64,000 nucleotides of DNA. It comes from JAEUIX01 sp964611125 (GTDB lineage Bacteria; Planctomycetota; Phycisphaerae; Phycisphaerales; UBA1924). A program made the translations under genes and the position numbers. The DNA is taken from NCBI GenBank assembly GCA_964611125.1, contig CAZSZO010000020.1, positions 10,962 to 74,961 of the forward strand. The letters are read 5' to 3'. Shown here one piece after another: positions 20,112 to 28,691 of this stretch (within the stretch, counting starts at the first letter, position 1; each line of letters begins with the position of its first letter). The notes beneath the pieces were generated by a model, which saw only the letters and a program-made list of their open reading frames with translations, was not told where the DNA came from and did not search any database.

Positions 20112-20828
20112 TCAGGAGGGCGGCAACTCGCGGATGACGATGTTTCGGAACCAGAGTTCGCCGCCGTGGTTCTGGAGCTCGATGGGGCCGGAGGGGTAGA
20201 TGGGCTTGTCGCGCTCCCAGTAGTTTTCAAGGGGGGAGCGGTCGACGACGAGCTGCCCGTTGAGCCAGACGGTGACGAACTGGCCCTGCATGCGGATGAG
20301 GAACGTGTTCCATTCGCCGGGGGGGCGGTCGGCGAAGGTGAGAGGGTCGCGGGGGTTGAGCTGGTTGTTGTAGAGCCCGCCGGAGCCGATGGGGTTGTCC
20401 CAGATTTGCACCTGCGGGGAGCCGCGGAGGTAGATGCCGCTGTCACCCTTGGGGGGGATCTTCCAGTCGAGCGAGAGCTCGAAGTCGCGGTAATCCCTGG
20501 CGGTGCAGAGGTTGTCGCCGAGGCCATCAAAGTGGAGGACGCCGCCGTCGATGGGGCGCCAGTGATCGCGCATGCGCCGGTCGGCGAGGGCCTGGGCGGC
20601 GACGAGTGCGGCCGGGGACATGCTGGCCCGTTTGGGGGAATCGGCGACGAGGCCCTTCCAGCCGCTGAGGTCCCGGCCGTTCCAGGTCCAAACCTGCGGG
20701 GAGGCGGATGTAGAGGGAGCGACGGGACGGGACTGGCACGCGGAGAGGATCGCGGCTGCGACGACCGAGCCGGCGAACACTGGGCGGGCCGCTGAGCGGC
20801 GATCGGAGGATTTGTGGGGTGGGTGCAT
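20112..20828 (-). CDS. DUF1080 (3-keto-disaccharide hydrolase domain) lipoprotein
   Basis: A 238-aa protein. The N-terminus (RPVFAGSVVAAAILSAC) ends in a lipobox, so the protein should be anchored in a membrane. The rest is a concanavalin-like beta-sandwich of the DUF1080 family: WNGRDLSGWKG, a central DFELSLDWKIPPKGDSGIYL and EWNTFLIRMQGQ. Family members act on or bind glycosides, some of them 3-keto-sugars; that is family knowledge, not shown here. ATG 20828 has CGGAG 7 bp upstream. It is divergent from the Tat-exported oxidoreductase at 20939, and the M20 peptidase gene follows on the same strand. Confidence 0.88.
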   Translation of the reverse strand: MHPPHKSSDRRSAARPVFAGSVVAAAILSACQSRPVAPSTSASPQVWTWNGRDLSGWKGLVADSPKRASMSPAALVAAQALADRRMRDHWRPIDGGVLHFDGLGDNLCTARDYRDFELSLDWKIPPKGDSGIYLRGSPQVQIWDNPIGSGGLYNNQLNPRDPLTFADRPPGEWNTFLIRMQGQFVTVWLNGQLVVDRSPLENYWERDKPIYPSGPIELQNHGGELWFRNIVIRELPPS

Positions 20829-20938
20829 GGCGGGCTCCGAGGGGTTGCGGTATGCTCGCAGGAGCACGCGGCCCCGTGGGAGAATACCCGATCGGGGACC
20901 TGGGGCCGGCGCTGCGAAACCAAACCCGGAGCACGCAC

Positions 20939-22300
20939 ATGGCCAGGACAACGACGGACGCGGCGTCGCAGGACGGATCGAGCACTGGCGGCGCTGGTGG
21001 CCCGGGGTTCACGCGCCGGGAGTTCGTGGCGGCGACGGCGGGGCTGGCCGCGGCGGGACTGGCTGGCTTCGGGCCGGTGGCGGGGTTGATTGCGCCATCG
21101 GCGTATGCGGCGTCGGCCAGCGGGGCCGGGAAGCTGAAGGTGGGGGTGATCGGCTGCGGGGGTCGCGGGACCGGCGCGGTGATCGATCTGCTGACGGCGT
21201 CGGCGGACGCGGAGCTGTATGCGATGGGGGATGTCTTCCCGGACCGGCTGGAAGGGAGCGTCTCGGAGCTTGAGAAGGTGGACGGGGAGATGGGGGCGCG
21301 GGCGCGGGTTCCGGCGGAGCGGCGGTTTACCGGGTTTGACGCGTACAAGCAGGTGATCGCGACGGGGCCGGACATCGTGATTCTGGCGACGCCCCCCCAC
21401 TTCCGGCCGATGCACCTGGCCGCGGCGGTGGAGCGGGGGTGCCATGTGTTCATGGAGAAGCCGGTGGCGACGGACCCTGCGGGGGTGCGGTCGGTGCTGG
21501 CGTCGGCGCGGGTGGCGCAGGAGAAGAAGCTGTCGATCGTGACGGGGACGCAGCGGCGGCATGAGCGGTGTTATCTGGAGGCGATGAAGCGTCTGCAGGA
21601 CGGGGCGATCGGGCGGGTGGTGTCGGCGCGGTGCTACTGGAACCAGGGCGGGCTGTGGATGCACAAGCGGCAGCCGGCGTGGTCGGACATGGAGTGGCAA
21701 TTGCGGAACTGGCTGTACTTCGCGTGGCTGTCGGGGGATCACATCGTTGAGCAGCACGTGCACAACATCGACGCGACGCAGTGGGCGGTGGGGTCGGTTC
21801 CGACGCGCTGCTCGGCGCTGGGCGGTCGCCAATCGCGCACGGGGGCGGAGTACGGGCACGTTTTCGACCACTTCGCGGTGGAGTATGAGCACGCCGACGG
21901 CGTGGTGGTGCAGAGCTTCTGCCGGCAGATCGACGGAACGCCGTCGCGGGTGGAGGAAGTGATCGTGGGGACGGAGGGGGTGATGCTGACATCGTCGGGG
22001 CGGGCGGAGATTCGCGGGAAGAACCCGTGGAAGTTCACCGGGGAGAACCCCAACCCGTACGTGGAGGAGCACCGCGACCTGGTGGCGGCGATCACGTCGG
22101 GCCAGCCGCTGAACGAGGCGAAGCGGATCGCGGAGAGCACGCTGTCGGCGATCATGGGGCGGATGTCGGCGTACACGGGCAAGGACGTGACGTGGCGGCA
22201 GGCGATGGAGTCGAAGCTGGATCTGGCCCCGCCGAGCTATGCGTTTGGGGATCTGCCCGTGCCGCCGGTGGCGATCCCGGGGCGGACGCCGCTGGTTTGA
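20939..22300 (+). CDS. Tat-exported Gfo/Idh/MocA family oxidoreductase
   Basis: A 453-aa NAD(P)-dependent sugar oxidoreductase. Residues 25-60 form a twin-arginine signal (TRREFVAATAGLAAAGLAG), so the folded protein with cofactor is probably sent across the inner membrane. The Rossmann motif is VGVIGCGGRGTG, then ILATPPHFRP and EKPVATDP, which is the canonical family EKP motif. ATG 20939 has GGAG about 8 bp before it; the longer frame upstream has no ribosome-binding site and would bury the signal. The next gene is another Tat-type sugar enzyme, and the divergent neighbour is a DUF1080 lipoprotein, which together suggest extracytoplasmic sugar oxidation. Confidence 0.92.
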   Translation: MARTTTDAASQDGSSTGGAGGPGFTRREFVAATAGLAAAGLAGFGPVAGLIAPSAYAASASGAGKLKVGVIGCGGRGTGAVIDLLTASADAELYAMGDVFPDRLEGSVSELEKVDGEMGARARVPAERRFTGFDAYKQVIATGPDIVILATPPHFRPMHLAAAVERGCHVFMEKPVATDPAGVRSVLASARVAQEKKLSIVTGTQRRHERCYLEAMKRLQDGAIGRVVSARCYWNQGGLWMHKRQPAWSDMEWQLRNWLYFAWLSGDHIVEQHVHNIDATQWAVGSVPTRCSALGGRQSRTGAEYGHVFDHFAVEYEHADGVVVQSFCRQIDGTPSRVEEVIVGTEGVMLTSSGRAEIRGKNPWKFTGENPNPYVEEHRDLVAAITSGQPLNEAKRIAESTLSAIMGRMSAYTGKDVTWRQAMESKLDLAPPSYAFGDLPVPPVAIPGRTPLV

Positions 22301-22389
22301 GGCTGAGGGCGTGTGCCGGGGTAGCGCGGTCGAAGGGGCAGCGCGGACTGATCACAGGCGGCGATGAGGCGACAGAAGGGAGCGGCGCG

Positions 22390-23322
22390 ATGAATCGGCG
22401 AACGTTTCTGGCGGCGACAGGGGTGGCGACTGGGCTGGCGACTGGGGTGGGCGCGGCGGCGGCCGGGGTCGGGGCAGCGACCGGGCTGACTGGGCTCGGC
22501 GGGCCGACTGGGCTCGGGGGGCTGGCCGGGGCTGGCGCGGGTGGCAGGGGACGCGCGGGGGGGCGGCTGAAGCAGTCGGTCTGCCGATGGTGCTTCGGCG
22601 GGATGCCGCTGGAGGAGCTGTGCAAGGCGGCGGCGGGGATGGGGATCGGCTCGGTGGAGCTGCTGAACCCGGACGAGTGGGAGACGGCGCGGAAGCATGG
22701 AACGCCGTGCGCGCTGGCGTCGTTCGTGAAGGCGAACCCGATTGGGCGCGGCTTCAACCGGGTGGAGCACCATGATGAGCTGGTGCGGGAGCTGGAGGAG
22801 CGGCTGCCGCTGGTGAAGGCGGCGGGAATCCCGCAGCAGATCGTTTTCAGCGGGAACCGGGCAGGAATGAGCGACAGCGAAGGGCTGAAGCACTGCGCGG
22901 CGGGGCTGAAGCGGCTGACTGGGCTGGCGGAGTCGCTCGGGGTGACGCTGGTGATGGAGCTGCTGAACTCGAAGGTGGACCACCAGGACTACATGTGCGA
23001 CCGGACGCCCTGGGGGGTGGAGCTGGTGAAGCGGGTGGGGAGCCCGCGGTTCAAGCTGCTGTATGACATCTACCACATGCAGATCATGGAGGGGGATGTG
23101 ATCCGGACGATCACGGAGAACCACGAGTTCATCGGGCACTACCACACGGCCGGGGTGCCGGGGCGGCATGAGCTGGACGAGAGCCAGGAGCTGAATTACG
23201 GGGCGATCTGCAAGGCGATCTCGGGGACGGGCTTTCAGGGGTGGCTGGCTCAGGAGTTCATCCCGCGGGAGAAGGACGGGCTGGAGTCGCTGCGGAAGGC
23301 GGTGCGGGTGTGCGAGGTGTGA
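22390..23322 (+). CDS. Hydroxypyruvate isomerase-like TIM-barrel protein with Tat-like signal
   Basis: A 310-aa protein of the xylose isomerase-like TIM-barrel/Hyi family. An N-terminal NRRTFLAATGVATGLATG resembles a twin-arginine signal and is followed by a Gly/Leu/Thr-rich low-complexity spacer (about residues 33-60). The barrel carries CRWCFGGMPLEELC, LVMELLNSKVDHQDYM and KLLYDIYHMQIMEGD with acidic and His metal ligands, and GHYHTAGVPGRHE near the end. It lies 89 bp after the oxidoreductase gene, with AAGGGAG about 8 bp before the ATG, so it is probably cotranscribed. Hydroxypyruvate is only the family name; the substrate is unknown. Confidence 0.88.
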   Translation: MNRRTFLAATGVATGLATGVGAAAAGVGAATGLTGLGGPTGLGGLAGAGAGGRGRAGGRLKQSVCRWCFGGMPLEELCKAAAGMGIGSVELLNPDEWETARKHGTPCALASFVKANPIGRGFNRVEHHDELVRELEERLPLVKAAGIPQQIVFSGNRAGMSDSEGLKHCAAGLKRLTGLAESLGVTLVMELLNSKVDHQDYMCDRTPWGVELVKRVGSPRFKLLYDIYHMQIMEGDVIRTITENHEFIGHYHTAGVPGRHELDESQELNYGAICKAISGTGFQGWLAQEFIPREKDGLESLRKAVRVCEV

Positions 23323-23360
23323 CTGGAGATTGAGCGGGGCTGGGAAGGTGGCGTGGATTG

Positions 23361-23693
23361 ATGGCGAACAAATGGAGCACGTTCAAGGGGGCGCTCAGCA
23401 AGCCGGCTCAGGCCCGGGTTGAGGCGCGCGTGGCCGCGACCCTGAAGTCGATGCCGCTGGCGGAGGTCCGCAAGGCGATCGGCATGACCCAGGTTGAGCT
23501 CGCCGGGAGGCTTGAGCTGAGTCAGGGAAATGTCCAGGGAAATGTCTCGGAGCTGGAGCACGCGGCGGACATGTACCTGACCACTCTGCGCAAGTACGTC
23601 GAGGCGCTTGGGGGCGAACTGCACCTTACGGCGCGGTTCGCCGATGGACGCGAGCTTGAGATCGGCCAACTGGCGGAACTCGGGCCGGGCTGA
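23361..23693 (+). CDS. XRE-family helix-turn-helix protein with internal duplication
   Basis: A 110-aa DNA-binding protein of the Cro/C1 or antitoxin type. The HTH spans about residues 45-75 (IGMTQVELAGRLELSQGNV...SELE), followed by a C-terminal strand region (GGELHLTARFADGREL) common in HigA-like antitoxins. In close relatives the recognition helix would read SQGNVSELE; here it reads SQGNVQGNVSELE because of a perfect 12-bp tandem duplication at 23523-23546. That would lengthen the helix by four residues and may damage DNA binding. No toxin gene is adjacent. The ATG at 23361 has AGGTGG about 8 bp upstream. Confidence 0.8.
   Translation: MANKWSTFKGALSKPAQARVEARVAATLKSMPLAEVRKAIGMTQVELAGRLELSQGNVQGNVSELEHAADMYLTTLRKYVEALGGELHLTARFADGRELEIGQLAELGPG
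23523..23546. repeat. Perfect 12-bp tandem duplication in the XRE gene
   Basis: CAGGGAAATGTC occurs twice head to tail (23523-23534 and 23535-23546), adding four codons (QGNV) to the helix-turn-helix without shifting the frame. Confidence 0.95.
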
Positions 23694-23701
23694 CGCGGTG
23701 G

Positions 23702-25705
23702 CTATCTCGCGATGGTGTCTTTCAGGAAGGCGGAGACGCGCTCGCCGAAGTAGAGGCGGTTCTGGAGCTTCTGGAAGCCGTGGCCCTCGTCGGGGGCGAC
23801 GAAGAGTTGAACGGGCACAGAGCGGTCCTTGAGGGCGATGGAGAGCTGCATGGCCTCCTCGACGGGGACGCGCGGGTCGTTGAAGCCGTGGGCGATGAAG
23901 ATGGGGACCTTGATCTTGTCGATGCGGCTCATGCTGGAGACGCTGAGCAGGAACTCGGGGTCGCTGAGGGGCCCGTACTCGGCCTCGCGGAGCTTGCGGC
24001 GGTAGCCGGCGGTGCGTTCGAGGAAAGTCTTGAGGTTGACGATGCCGACGATGTCGACGCCGGCGCCGAAGAGGCGCTCGGGGCGGCGGCCGGCCTCGAC
24101 GCGTTCCTGATCTTCGACGAGGCAGGCGATGGACATGAAGCCTCCGTAGCTGCCGCCGTAGGTGGCGATGCGGCCGGGCTGGGCATAGCCGCGGGCGACG
24201 AGCCACTCGGCAGCGTCGACGCCGTCGCGGACACTGTCCCAGCGATTGCGGTAGTCGTCGAGCATCTGGAATTGACGGCCGTAGCCGGAGCTGCCGCGGA
24301 CGTTGGGGAGGAGGATGCCGATGCCCTGGGAGAGGAGGTGCTGCTGGGCCGCGCTAAAGGTGGGGCGGTGCTGGCTTTCGGGGCCGCCGTGGTAGAGGAC
24401 GACGAAAGGGATGGGCTTGCCCTGCTGGAAGCCTGGGGGAAGGAAGAGGAAGGCGGGGATGTCGAGCCCGTCGAAGGCCTTGTAGCGGATGAGCTCGGGG
24501 AGGGGAAACGCCGCGAGGTCGAGGCCCTGGGTATCGACCCAGGTGAGCTGGGACGTGGCGGGGGGCTGGCCGGGGTTGGGGCCGGGGGCGGGCCAGGTGG
24601 CGGCGAAGGCGGCGCCGGGGTCGCGGGCGTTGTTGGTGGTCCAGACGAGGGTGCGGGCGCGGAAGTCGGCGACGGTGGTGACGCCGCGTTCGATTTTGGG
24701 AGATGGGAGGGGCGTAAAGCCCGTGAGGGCGAAGACATGGGGCACGGCGTAGCCGTCTTCGTTGGTGGTGACGGCGAGGAGGTCGCGGGCGTCGTTGAAG
24801 GTCACGGCGTCGACTTCGTTGTCGCCCAGTGCCGCGAGGGGCCGGGAGACCTGGCCGGACTTGAGGTCCTTGAGGTAGACACGGCGGACGCCGCCCTCGA
24901 AATCGGAGGTCATGAGGACGCTGTCATCGGCGGGGAGGTAGGCGACAAAGGCGCTGGCGGCGGTGCTGGTGGGTTGGCTGTCGGGCTTGAGGGTGAGATC
25001 GGTCAGGCGGCCGGAGGCGACGTCAAGCTCGAAGCAGGCGATGTTCGAGGCGGAGATGAACTGCTCAACCAGGACGCGCGCGCCGTCGCGGGTGATGTCC
25101 TGGGCGCTCCAGGAGCCTTCGCGGGCGAGGAGCTTGACGGCCTTGGCGGAGGCGAAGTCGTAGCGGTAGAGGTGGAAGTCGCTGGGGCTCTGGTCGTTGG
25201 CTGAATAGATGAAGCCGGAGCTGTCGCGGAGCCAGGCGTTGGCGGCGGCCTGGACCTTGGGATTGGCCAGGATCGGCGAGAGGGCGCCGGTCTGAGGGTC
25301 GAGGAGGGTGAGCTGGGTGTTCTCGTTGCCGCCGGCGGAGTGCATCAGGATGACGCGGCGCCCGTCGGGCGAGACGGAGAAGCTGGTGAGCCCGTCGGGG
25401 AACGACGTGATGCGGGTGGAGGTCGCGGCGGAGGGGTGGTAGGAACCGTCTTTCGGGGTGGTGCGATAGAGCTGCCAGACGCCGTCGGGCCAGTCGCGGA
25501 GCAACAGCGAGCCGTCGGGGAGGCGGACGGGGGCGCCGGGGGCGCGGATCTTGAAGAACTGTTCGAGGGAGGGCTTCGCGAGCGGGGGCTTGGCGGCGGC
25601 GGGCTGGGCCGGAACGGCAGCCGGGGCGGAGAGCGTCAGGCTCATGGCGGCCGCGAGGAAGGCGGGGATGAAGGCGAACGAGCGGATGCGACGCATGCGT
25701 GGCAT
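23702..25705 (-). CDS. Secreted S9 family peptidase (prolyl oligopeptidase type)
   Basis: About 667 aa. A signal peptide (SFAFIPAFLAAAMSLTL) is followed by a beta-propeller region with TolB-like blades (FPDGLTSFSVSPDGRRVILM) over about residues 50-400, and an alpha/beta hydrolase domain in the last 250 residues. The nucleophile is in GGSYGGF (near residue 518), the Asp in FNDPRVPV and the His in DEGHGF, which completes the catalytic triad. It probably cleaves peptides outside the cytoplasm. The start is ATG 25705 or 25696; neither has a strong ribosome-binding site. It converges with the XRE gene, whose stop is 8 bp away. Confidence 0.92.
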   Translation of the reverse strand: MPRMRRIRSFAFIPAFLAAAMSLTLSAPAAVPAQPAAAKPPLAKPSLEQFFKIRAPGAPVRLPDGSLLLRDWPDGVWQLYRTTPKDGSYHPSAATSTRITSFPDGLTSFSVSPDGRRVILMHSAGGNENTQLTLLDPQTGALSPILANPKVQAAANAWLRDSSGFIYSANDQSPSDFHLYRYDFASAKAVKLLAREGSWSAQDITRDGARVLVEQFISASNIACFELDVASGRLTDLTLKPDSQPTSTAASAFVAYLPADDSVLMTSDFEGGVRRVYLKDLKSGQVSRPLAALGDNEVDAVTFNDARDLLAVTTNEDGYAVPHVFALTGFTPLPSPKIERGVTTVADFRARTLVWTTNNARDPGAAFAATWPAPGPNPGQPPATSQLTWVDTQGLDLAAFPLPELIRYKAFDGLDIPAFLFLPPGFQQGKPIPFVVLYHGGPESQHRPTFSAAQQHLLSQGIGILLPNVRGSSGYGRQFQMLDDYRNRWDSVRDGVDAAEWLVARGYAQPGRIATYGGSYGGFMSIACLVEDQERVEAGRRPERLFGAGVDIVGIVNLKTFLERTAGYRRKLREAEYGPLSDPEFLLSVSSMSRIDKIKVPIFIAHGFNDPRVPVEEAMQLSIALKDRSVPVQLFVAPDEGHGFQKLQNRLYFGERVSAFLKDTIAR

Positions 25706-25825
25706 AAGGGGGTTCCGGGTGTGCGGCCGGGCGAAACTTGAAGATCGCATGAGCAAGACTGTACCGGCGCACCGGGCGTGGGTGGCGGGTGGTTCGGGGG
25801 GGCCGGGGCGGGAGGGGGCTGGGTG

Positions 25826-26431
25826 TCAGTCGGCGTGGCGGGCGCGGAGCTTGGGGCTGATGCGCAGGAGCAGGGCGACGCGTTCGAACTCCTGGACCCA
25901 GTCGGCGGTGGTGGCGGCGATCTCGTCGGCGGGGACGGGGGCGCCGGGGAGGGGGCAGGAGGCGCCGAGCTGGCGGGCGGCGATGAGGCGGTAGCGGGAG
26001 ATGAGGCGATCGCCGGAGAGGGCGACAAAGTCGAGGTCTTCGTTGAGGAAGAGGACGACGGGGACGCGGTTTCCGCCGCAGATGCGGAGGCTCTCGACGA
26101 GGGCGGCGTTGGGAGCGTCGTCGCGCTCGAGGAGGCGGAAATCGATGCCGGGTGAGTTGGGCCCAGCGGCTGGGTCGGCGGGCTTGAGGGCGGCGATCTT
26201 GGCAAGGATGGGGACCTGCTGGACGCAGTCGCCGCACCAGGAGCCTGAAAGGGCGAGGACGTTGATGCGGCGGGCGAAGGAGCGAATGAGTTCGGTCTGG
26301 GTGGTGGTGAGGACGACGCGCGCCTCGAAGCCGCGCCAGTTGGCTTGCTCGTGGGGCTTGGCGGCGGCGAGGTACGGGGGGTAGGGCAGGGCGTGCTGGA
26401 AGGCTTCGGAGAGGACTGGTGTGGAGATCAT
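25826..26431 (-). CDS. Thioredoxin-family protein
   Basis: A 201-aa protein with the redox motif WCGDC (ALSGSWCGDCVQQVPIL, about residue 65) and the cis-Pro region GGNRVPVVLFLNEDLDFV, typical of the thioredoxin-like group with CGDC rather than CGPC. No signal peptide is seen, so a cytoplasmic thiol role is likely. ATG 26431 was chosen by family length; it lacks a good ribosome-binding site. It follows the palindrome at 26489-26508 on the minus strand. Confidence 0.82.
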   Translation of the reverse strand: MISTPVLSEAFQHALPYPPYLAAAKPHEQANWRGFEARVVLTTTQTELIRSFARRINVLALSGSWCGDCVQQVPILAKIAALKPADPAAGPNSPGIDFRLLERDDAPNAALVESLRICGGNRVPVVLFLNEDLDFVALSGDRLISRYRLIAARQLGASCPLPGAPVPADEIAATTADWVQEFERVALLLRISPKLRARHAD

Positions 26432-26483
26432 GAGGGGAGCGTAGAGAGCGTGGCGGGGGGGCGGGGGGTGGCGGGGGAATTGG

Positions 26484-26508
26484 AGCACCGACCGCCGGAC
26501 GGCGGTCG
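26484..26508. repeat. REP-like palindromic element, copy 2
   Basis: Twenty-five bases are identical to 14833-14857. Arms CGACCGCCG and CGGCGGTCG flank a GA centre; one base is missing in the right arm compared with copy 1, so its outer stem is broken. It lies between the thioredoxin gene and the small membrane protein gene. Confidence 0.75.
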
Positions 26509-26590
26509 TGGCGCGGGGTGGCGCGGGTGGCGCTGTGGTAGACTCCGGGCGGGGCGGGCGGCTGATTGACTCGACACAGGAGGGCAGACC

Positions 26591-26835
26591 ATGCGTGGCT
26601 GGGGCATTTGGCTCATCATCTTTGCAGTGGGGTCGGCGGTGCTGCCGCAGTTCGGGCTGCGCAGTTCATTCTGCTGGCGTGGGTCGACAACTGGGGCCCG
26701 ACGGTGGGGTGGATCATCCGGGGGGTGCTGATGGCGGCGGGTGTGGCGCTGATCGTGGCCGGGGGGCAGCGGCCGAGCGGCCAGGATCGTGGCGGCGGCC
26801 CAGGAGGGGACGTCGGGGAGCAGGTAAGCCGGTAG
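26591..26835 (+). pseudogene. Small membrane protein gene with a frameshift
   Basis: A strong ribosome-binding site (AGGAGGG, about 7 bp before ATG 26591) starts a frame encoding a hydrophobic N-terminus (MRGWGIWLIIFAVGSAVLPQ). After about 23 codons that frame turns into non-protein-like sequence and stops at 26731. The adjacent frame continues the expected protein without a start of its own: QFILLAWVDNWGPTVGWIIR and GVLMAAGVALIVAGG, to a stop at 26835. One extra base near 26651-26663 would restore an 81-aa, two-to-three-helix membrane protein. This is either a real disruption, a programmed shift, or a sequencing error. Function unknown. Confidence 0.65.
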
Positions 26836-26903
26836 GCCCGGGGCCGGCGCGGGGCCCGGGGCTGGCGGCGGGGCGTACGGGCTGGCGATACTGTTCGAGG
26901 TAT

Positions 26904-28691
26904 ATGAACAAGCGTAATTCGGTCCTGCTGGCGAGCCTCTGCCTGGTGACGGGGGCGTTCATCGCGCGACTGCCGGTGACGCTCGCGCACATCCGGTCGA
27001 TGGCGGGGACCAGCGGCGACGAGGTGAACTGGTCGGCGGCCCTCGAGGATGTGCTGACGCTGATCCGCGAGCGGTATGTCGAGGAGCCCAAGGAAGCGGA
27101 CATCCTGAAGGGGGCGATCCAGGGGGCGACCGAAGCGCTCAATGACCCCTACACCGAGTTCATTCCCCCGGCGGACAAGGCGGCGTTTGAGAAGGAGCTA
27201 ACGGGCCAGTTCGTGGGGATCGGGGCGACGGTCAACTCGCGCGACGGCTGGCTGACGATCATCTATCCGCTGGAGCAGTCGCCGGCGTATCGGGCGGGGC
27301 TGCTGCCGGGCGACCAGGTGCGGATGATCGACGGCAAGAGCACCAAGGGCCTGCGGACGGATGAGTGCGTGAAGCTGCTGCTGGGCGAGCCCGGAACGGA
27401 AGTGAAACTGACGGTGAACCGGACGGGCCGGGCGGAGGAGTTCGAGGTCCCGATCAAGCGGGGGCCGATCGCGGCGCGGGCGGTCAAGGGCTTCCGCTTC
27501 GACCCGCTGCAGGAGGAATGGTCGCACCTGATCGACCCGGAGCGGCGGCTGGCGTATGTGCGCATCGACCAGTTCACGCCCAGCGTCGCCAAGGAATTCC
27601 GGGGGGCGCTGCGGGCGACGCTGGCGAAGGCGGAGCCCAAGGGGCTGATCATCGACCTGCGTGACAACCCGGGCGGGCTGATGGACCAGGCGATCGAGAT
27701 CGTGGACCTGTTCCTGGAGTCGGGGACGATCGTCTCGACCCGGGGTCGGGCGGGCGCGGGCGAGGTGTACAAGGCGACGGCGGGGAGCCTGGGGGACATC
27801 CCGGTGGTGATCCTGGTGAACCAGTCGAGCGCCTCGGCGAGCGAGATCGTGGCCGGAGCGATGGCGGAGAACGACCGGGCGGTGGTGATCGGAACGCGGA
27901 CGTTCGGCAAGGGCCTGGTGCAGAGGGTTGAGCGGCTGCTGCATGTGCCTGATGCGCAGCTCAAGCTCACTGAGCAGCATTACTACCTGCCGTCGGGGCG
28001 GCTGATCCAGCGGACGGACAAATCGAAGGTTTGGGGCGTCGACCCGACGGAGGGCTTCTATGTGCCGTTGAGCGACGACCAGCAGCGGGCGCTCTGGGAG
28101 CTGCGGCGGGAGATGGAGACGGTGCGGCCGCCGGTAATGGTGGAGGGACGGCGACAGCCGGCGCCGGTTGCGGAGCGGGAGCGGGCGCTCGCGGCCAAGG
28201 TGAACGACGACCCGGCCAAGTGGGCGGACCCCTCATGGGTTGAGCAGACGGCCCAGGACCCGCAGCTCGCGGCGGCGCTGCGGGCGCTGTCGATCCGCCT
28301 TGCTTCGGGCACGTGGGAGCCGACGGGCAAGGCGATCCCCGACCAGGTGACGGCCATCGCCAGCGTGGAGCTGGCGCGCCTTGAGAAGGAACGCGAGCGG
28401 ATGCAGCGGGTGCTGGACCGTGTGGATGATCGGATCGACGCGCTGGCGTCGGGCAAGGTGGGCGCGGGGGCGGCCCTGCGGAAGAACGGCGACCTGTGGC
28501 CGGATGCCGATGATGTCAACGGCGGGCGGCTGGAGGTGTACGACAAGGCCGGGAAGCTGATCGCGCGGCTGGACATCACGGGCCCGGATGTGGAGCGCTG
28601 GCTGCTGGATGCGGATGTCAAGCCGCACGCCGAGGCGAAGACCGAGCCAGGGAGCGAGGCCGACGGGAAGCCGACCGGGGAGAAGCCGTGA
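26904..28691 (+). CDS. S41 family C-terminal processing protease
   Basis: A 595-aa protein. An N-terminal signal/anchor (SVLLASLCLVTGAFIARLPV) is followed by a PDZ domain (QFVGIGATVNSRDGWLTIIY, SPAYRAGLLPGDQVRMIDG; about 90-180) and the protease domain. The Ser is in NQSSASASEIVAGAM and the Lys in GTRTFGKGLVQ, the S41 catalytic pair. A C-terminal helical region of about 150 residues is longer than in typical CtpA. It probably processes exported proteins. Its stop overlaps the tsaD start as GTGA, which indicates coupled translation. GAGG lies only 3 bp before the ATG, so the start is not certain. Confidence 0.9.
   Translation: MNKRNSVLLASLCLVTGAFIARLPVTLAHIRSMAGTSGDEVNWSAALEDVLTLIRERYVEEPKEADILKGAIQGATEALNDPYTEFIPPADKAAFEKELTGQFVGIGATVNSRDGWLTIIYPLEQSPAYRAGLLPGDQVRMIDGKSTKGLRTDECVKLLLGEPGTEVKLTVNRTGRAEEFEVPIKRGPIAARAVKGFRFDPLQEEWSHLIDPERRLAYVRIDQFTPSVAKEFRGALRATLAKAEPKGLIIDLRDNPGGLMDQAIEIVDLFLESGTIVSTRGRAGAGEVYKATAGSLGDIPVVILVNQSSASASEIVAGAMAENDRAVVIGTRTFGKGLVQRVERLLHVPDAQLKLTEQHYYLPSGRLIQRTDKSKVWGVDPTEGFYVPLSDDQQRALWELRREMETVRPPVMVEGRRQPAPVAERERALAAKVNDDPAKWADPSWVEQTAQDPQLAAALRALSIRLASGTWEPTGKAIPDQVTAIASVELARLEKERERMQRVLDRVDDRIDALASGKVGAGAALRKNGDLWPDADDVNGGRLEVYDKAGKLIARLDITGPDVERWLLDADVKPHAEAKTEPGSEADGKPTGEKP

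Noticed and set aside
18491..22072. One 1193-codon frame covering the M20 gene and more
   Set aside because: Only the part after GTG 20041 has M20 motifs. The rest is antisense to the Gfo/Idh and DUF1080 region and is low-complexity Ser/Pro/Arg.
26508..26903. N-terminal extension of the S41 protease
   Set aside because: The frame upstream of ATG 26904 is low-complexity and would hide the signal peptide; it covers the small membrane protein gene in another frame.
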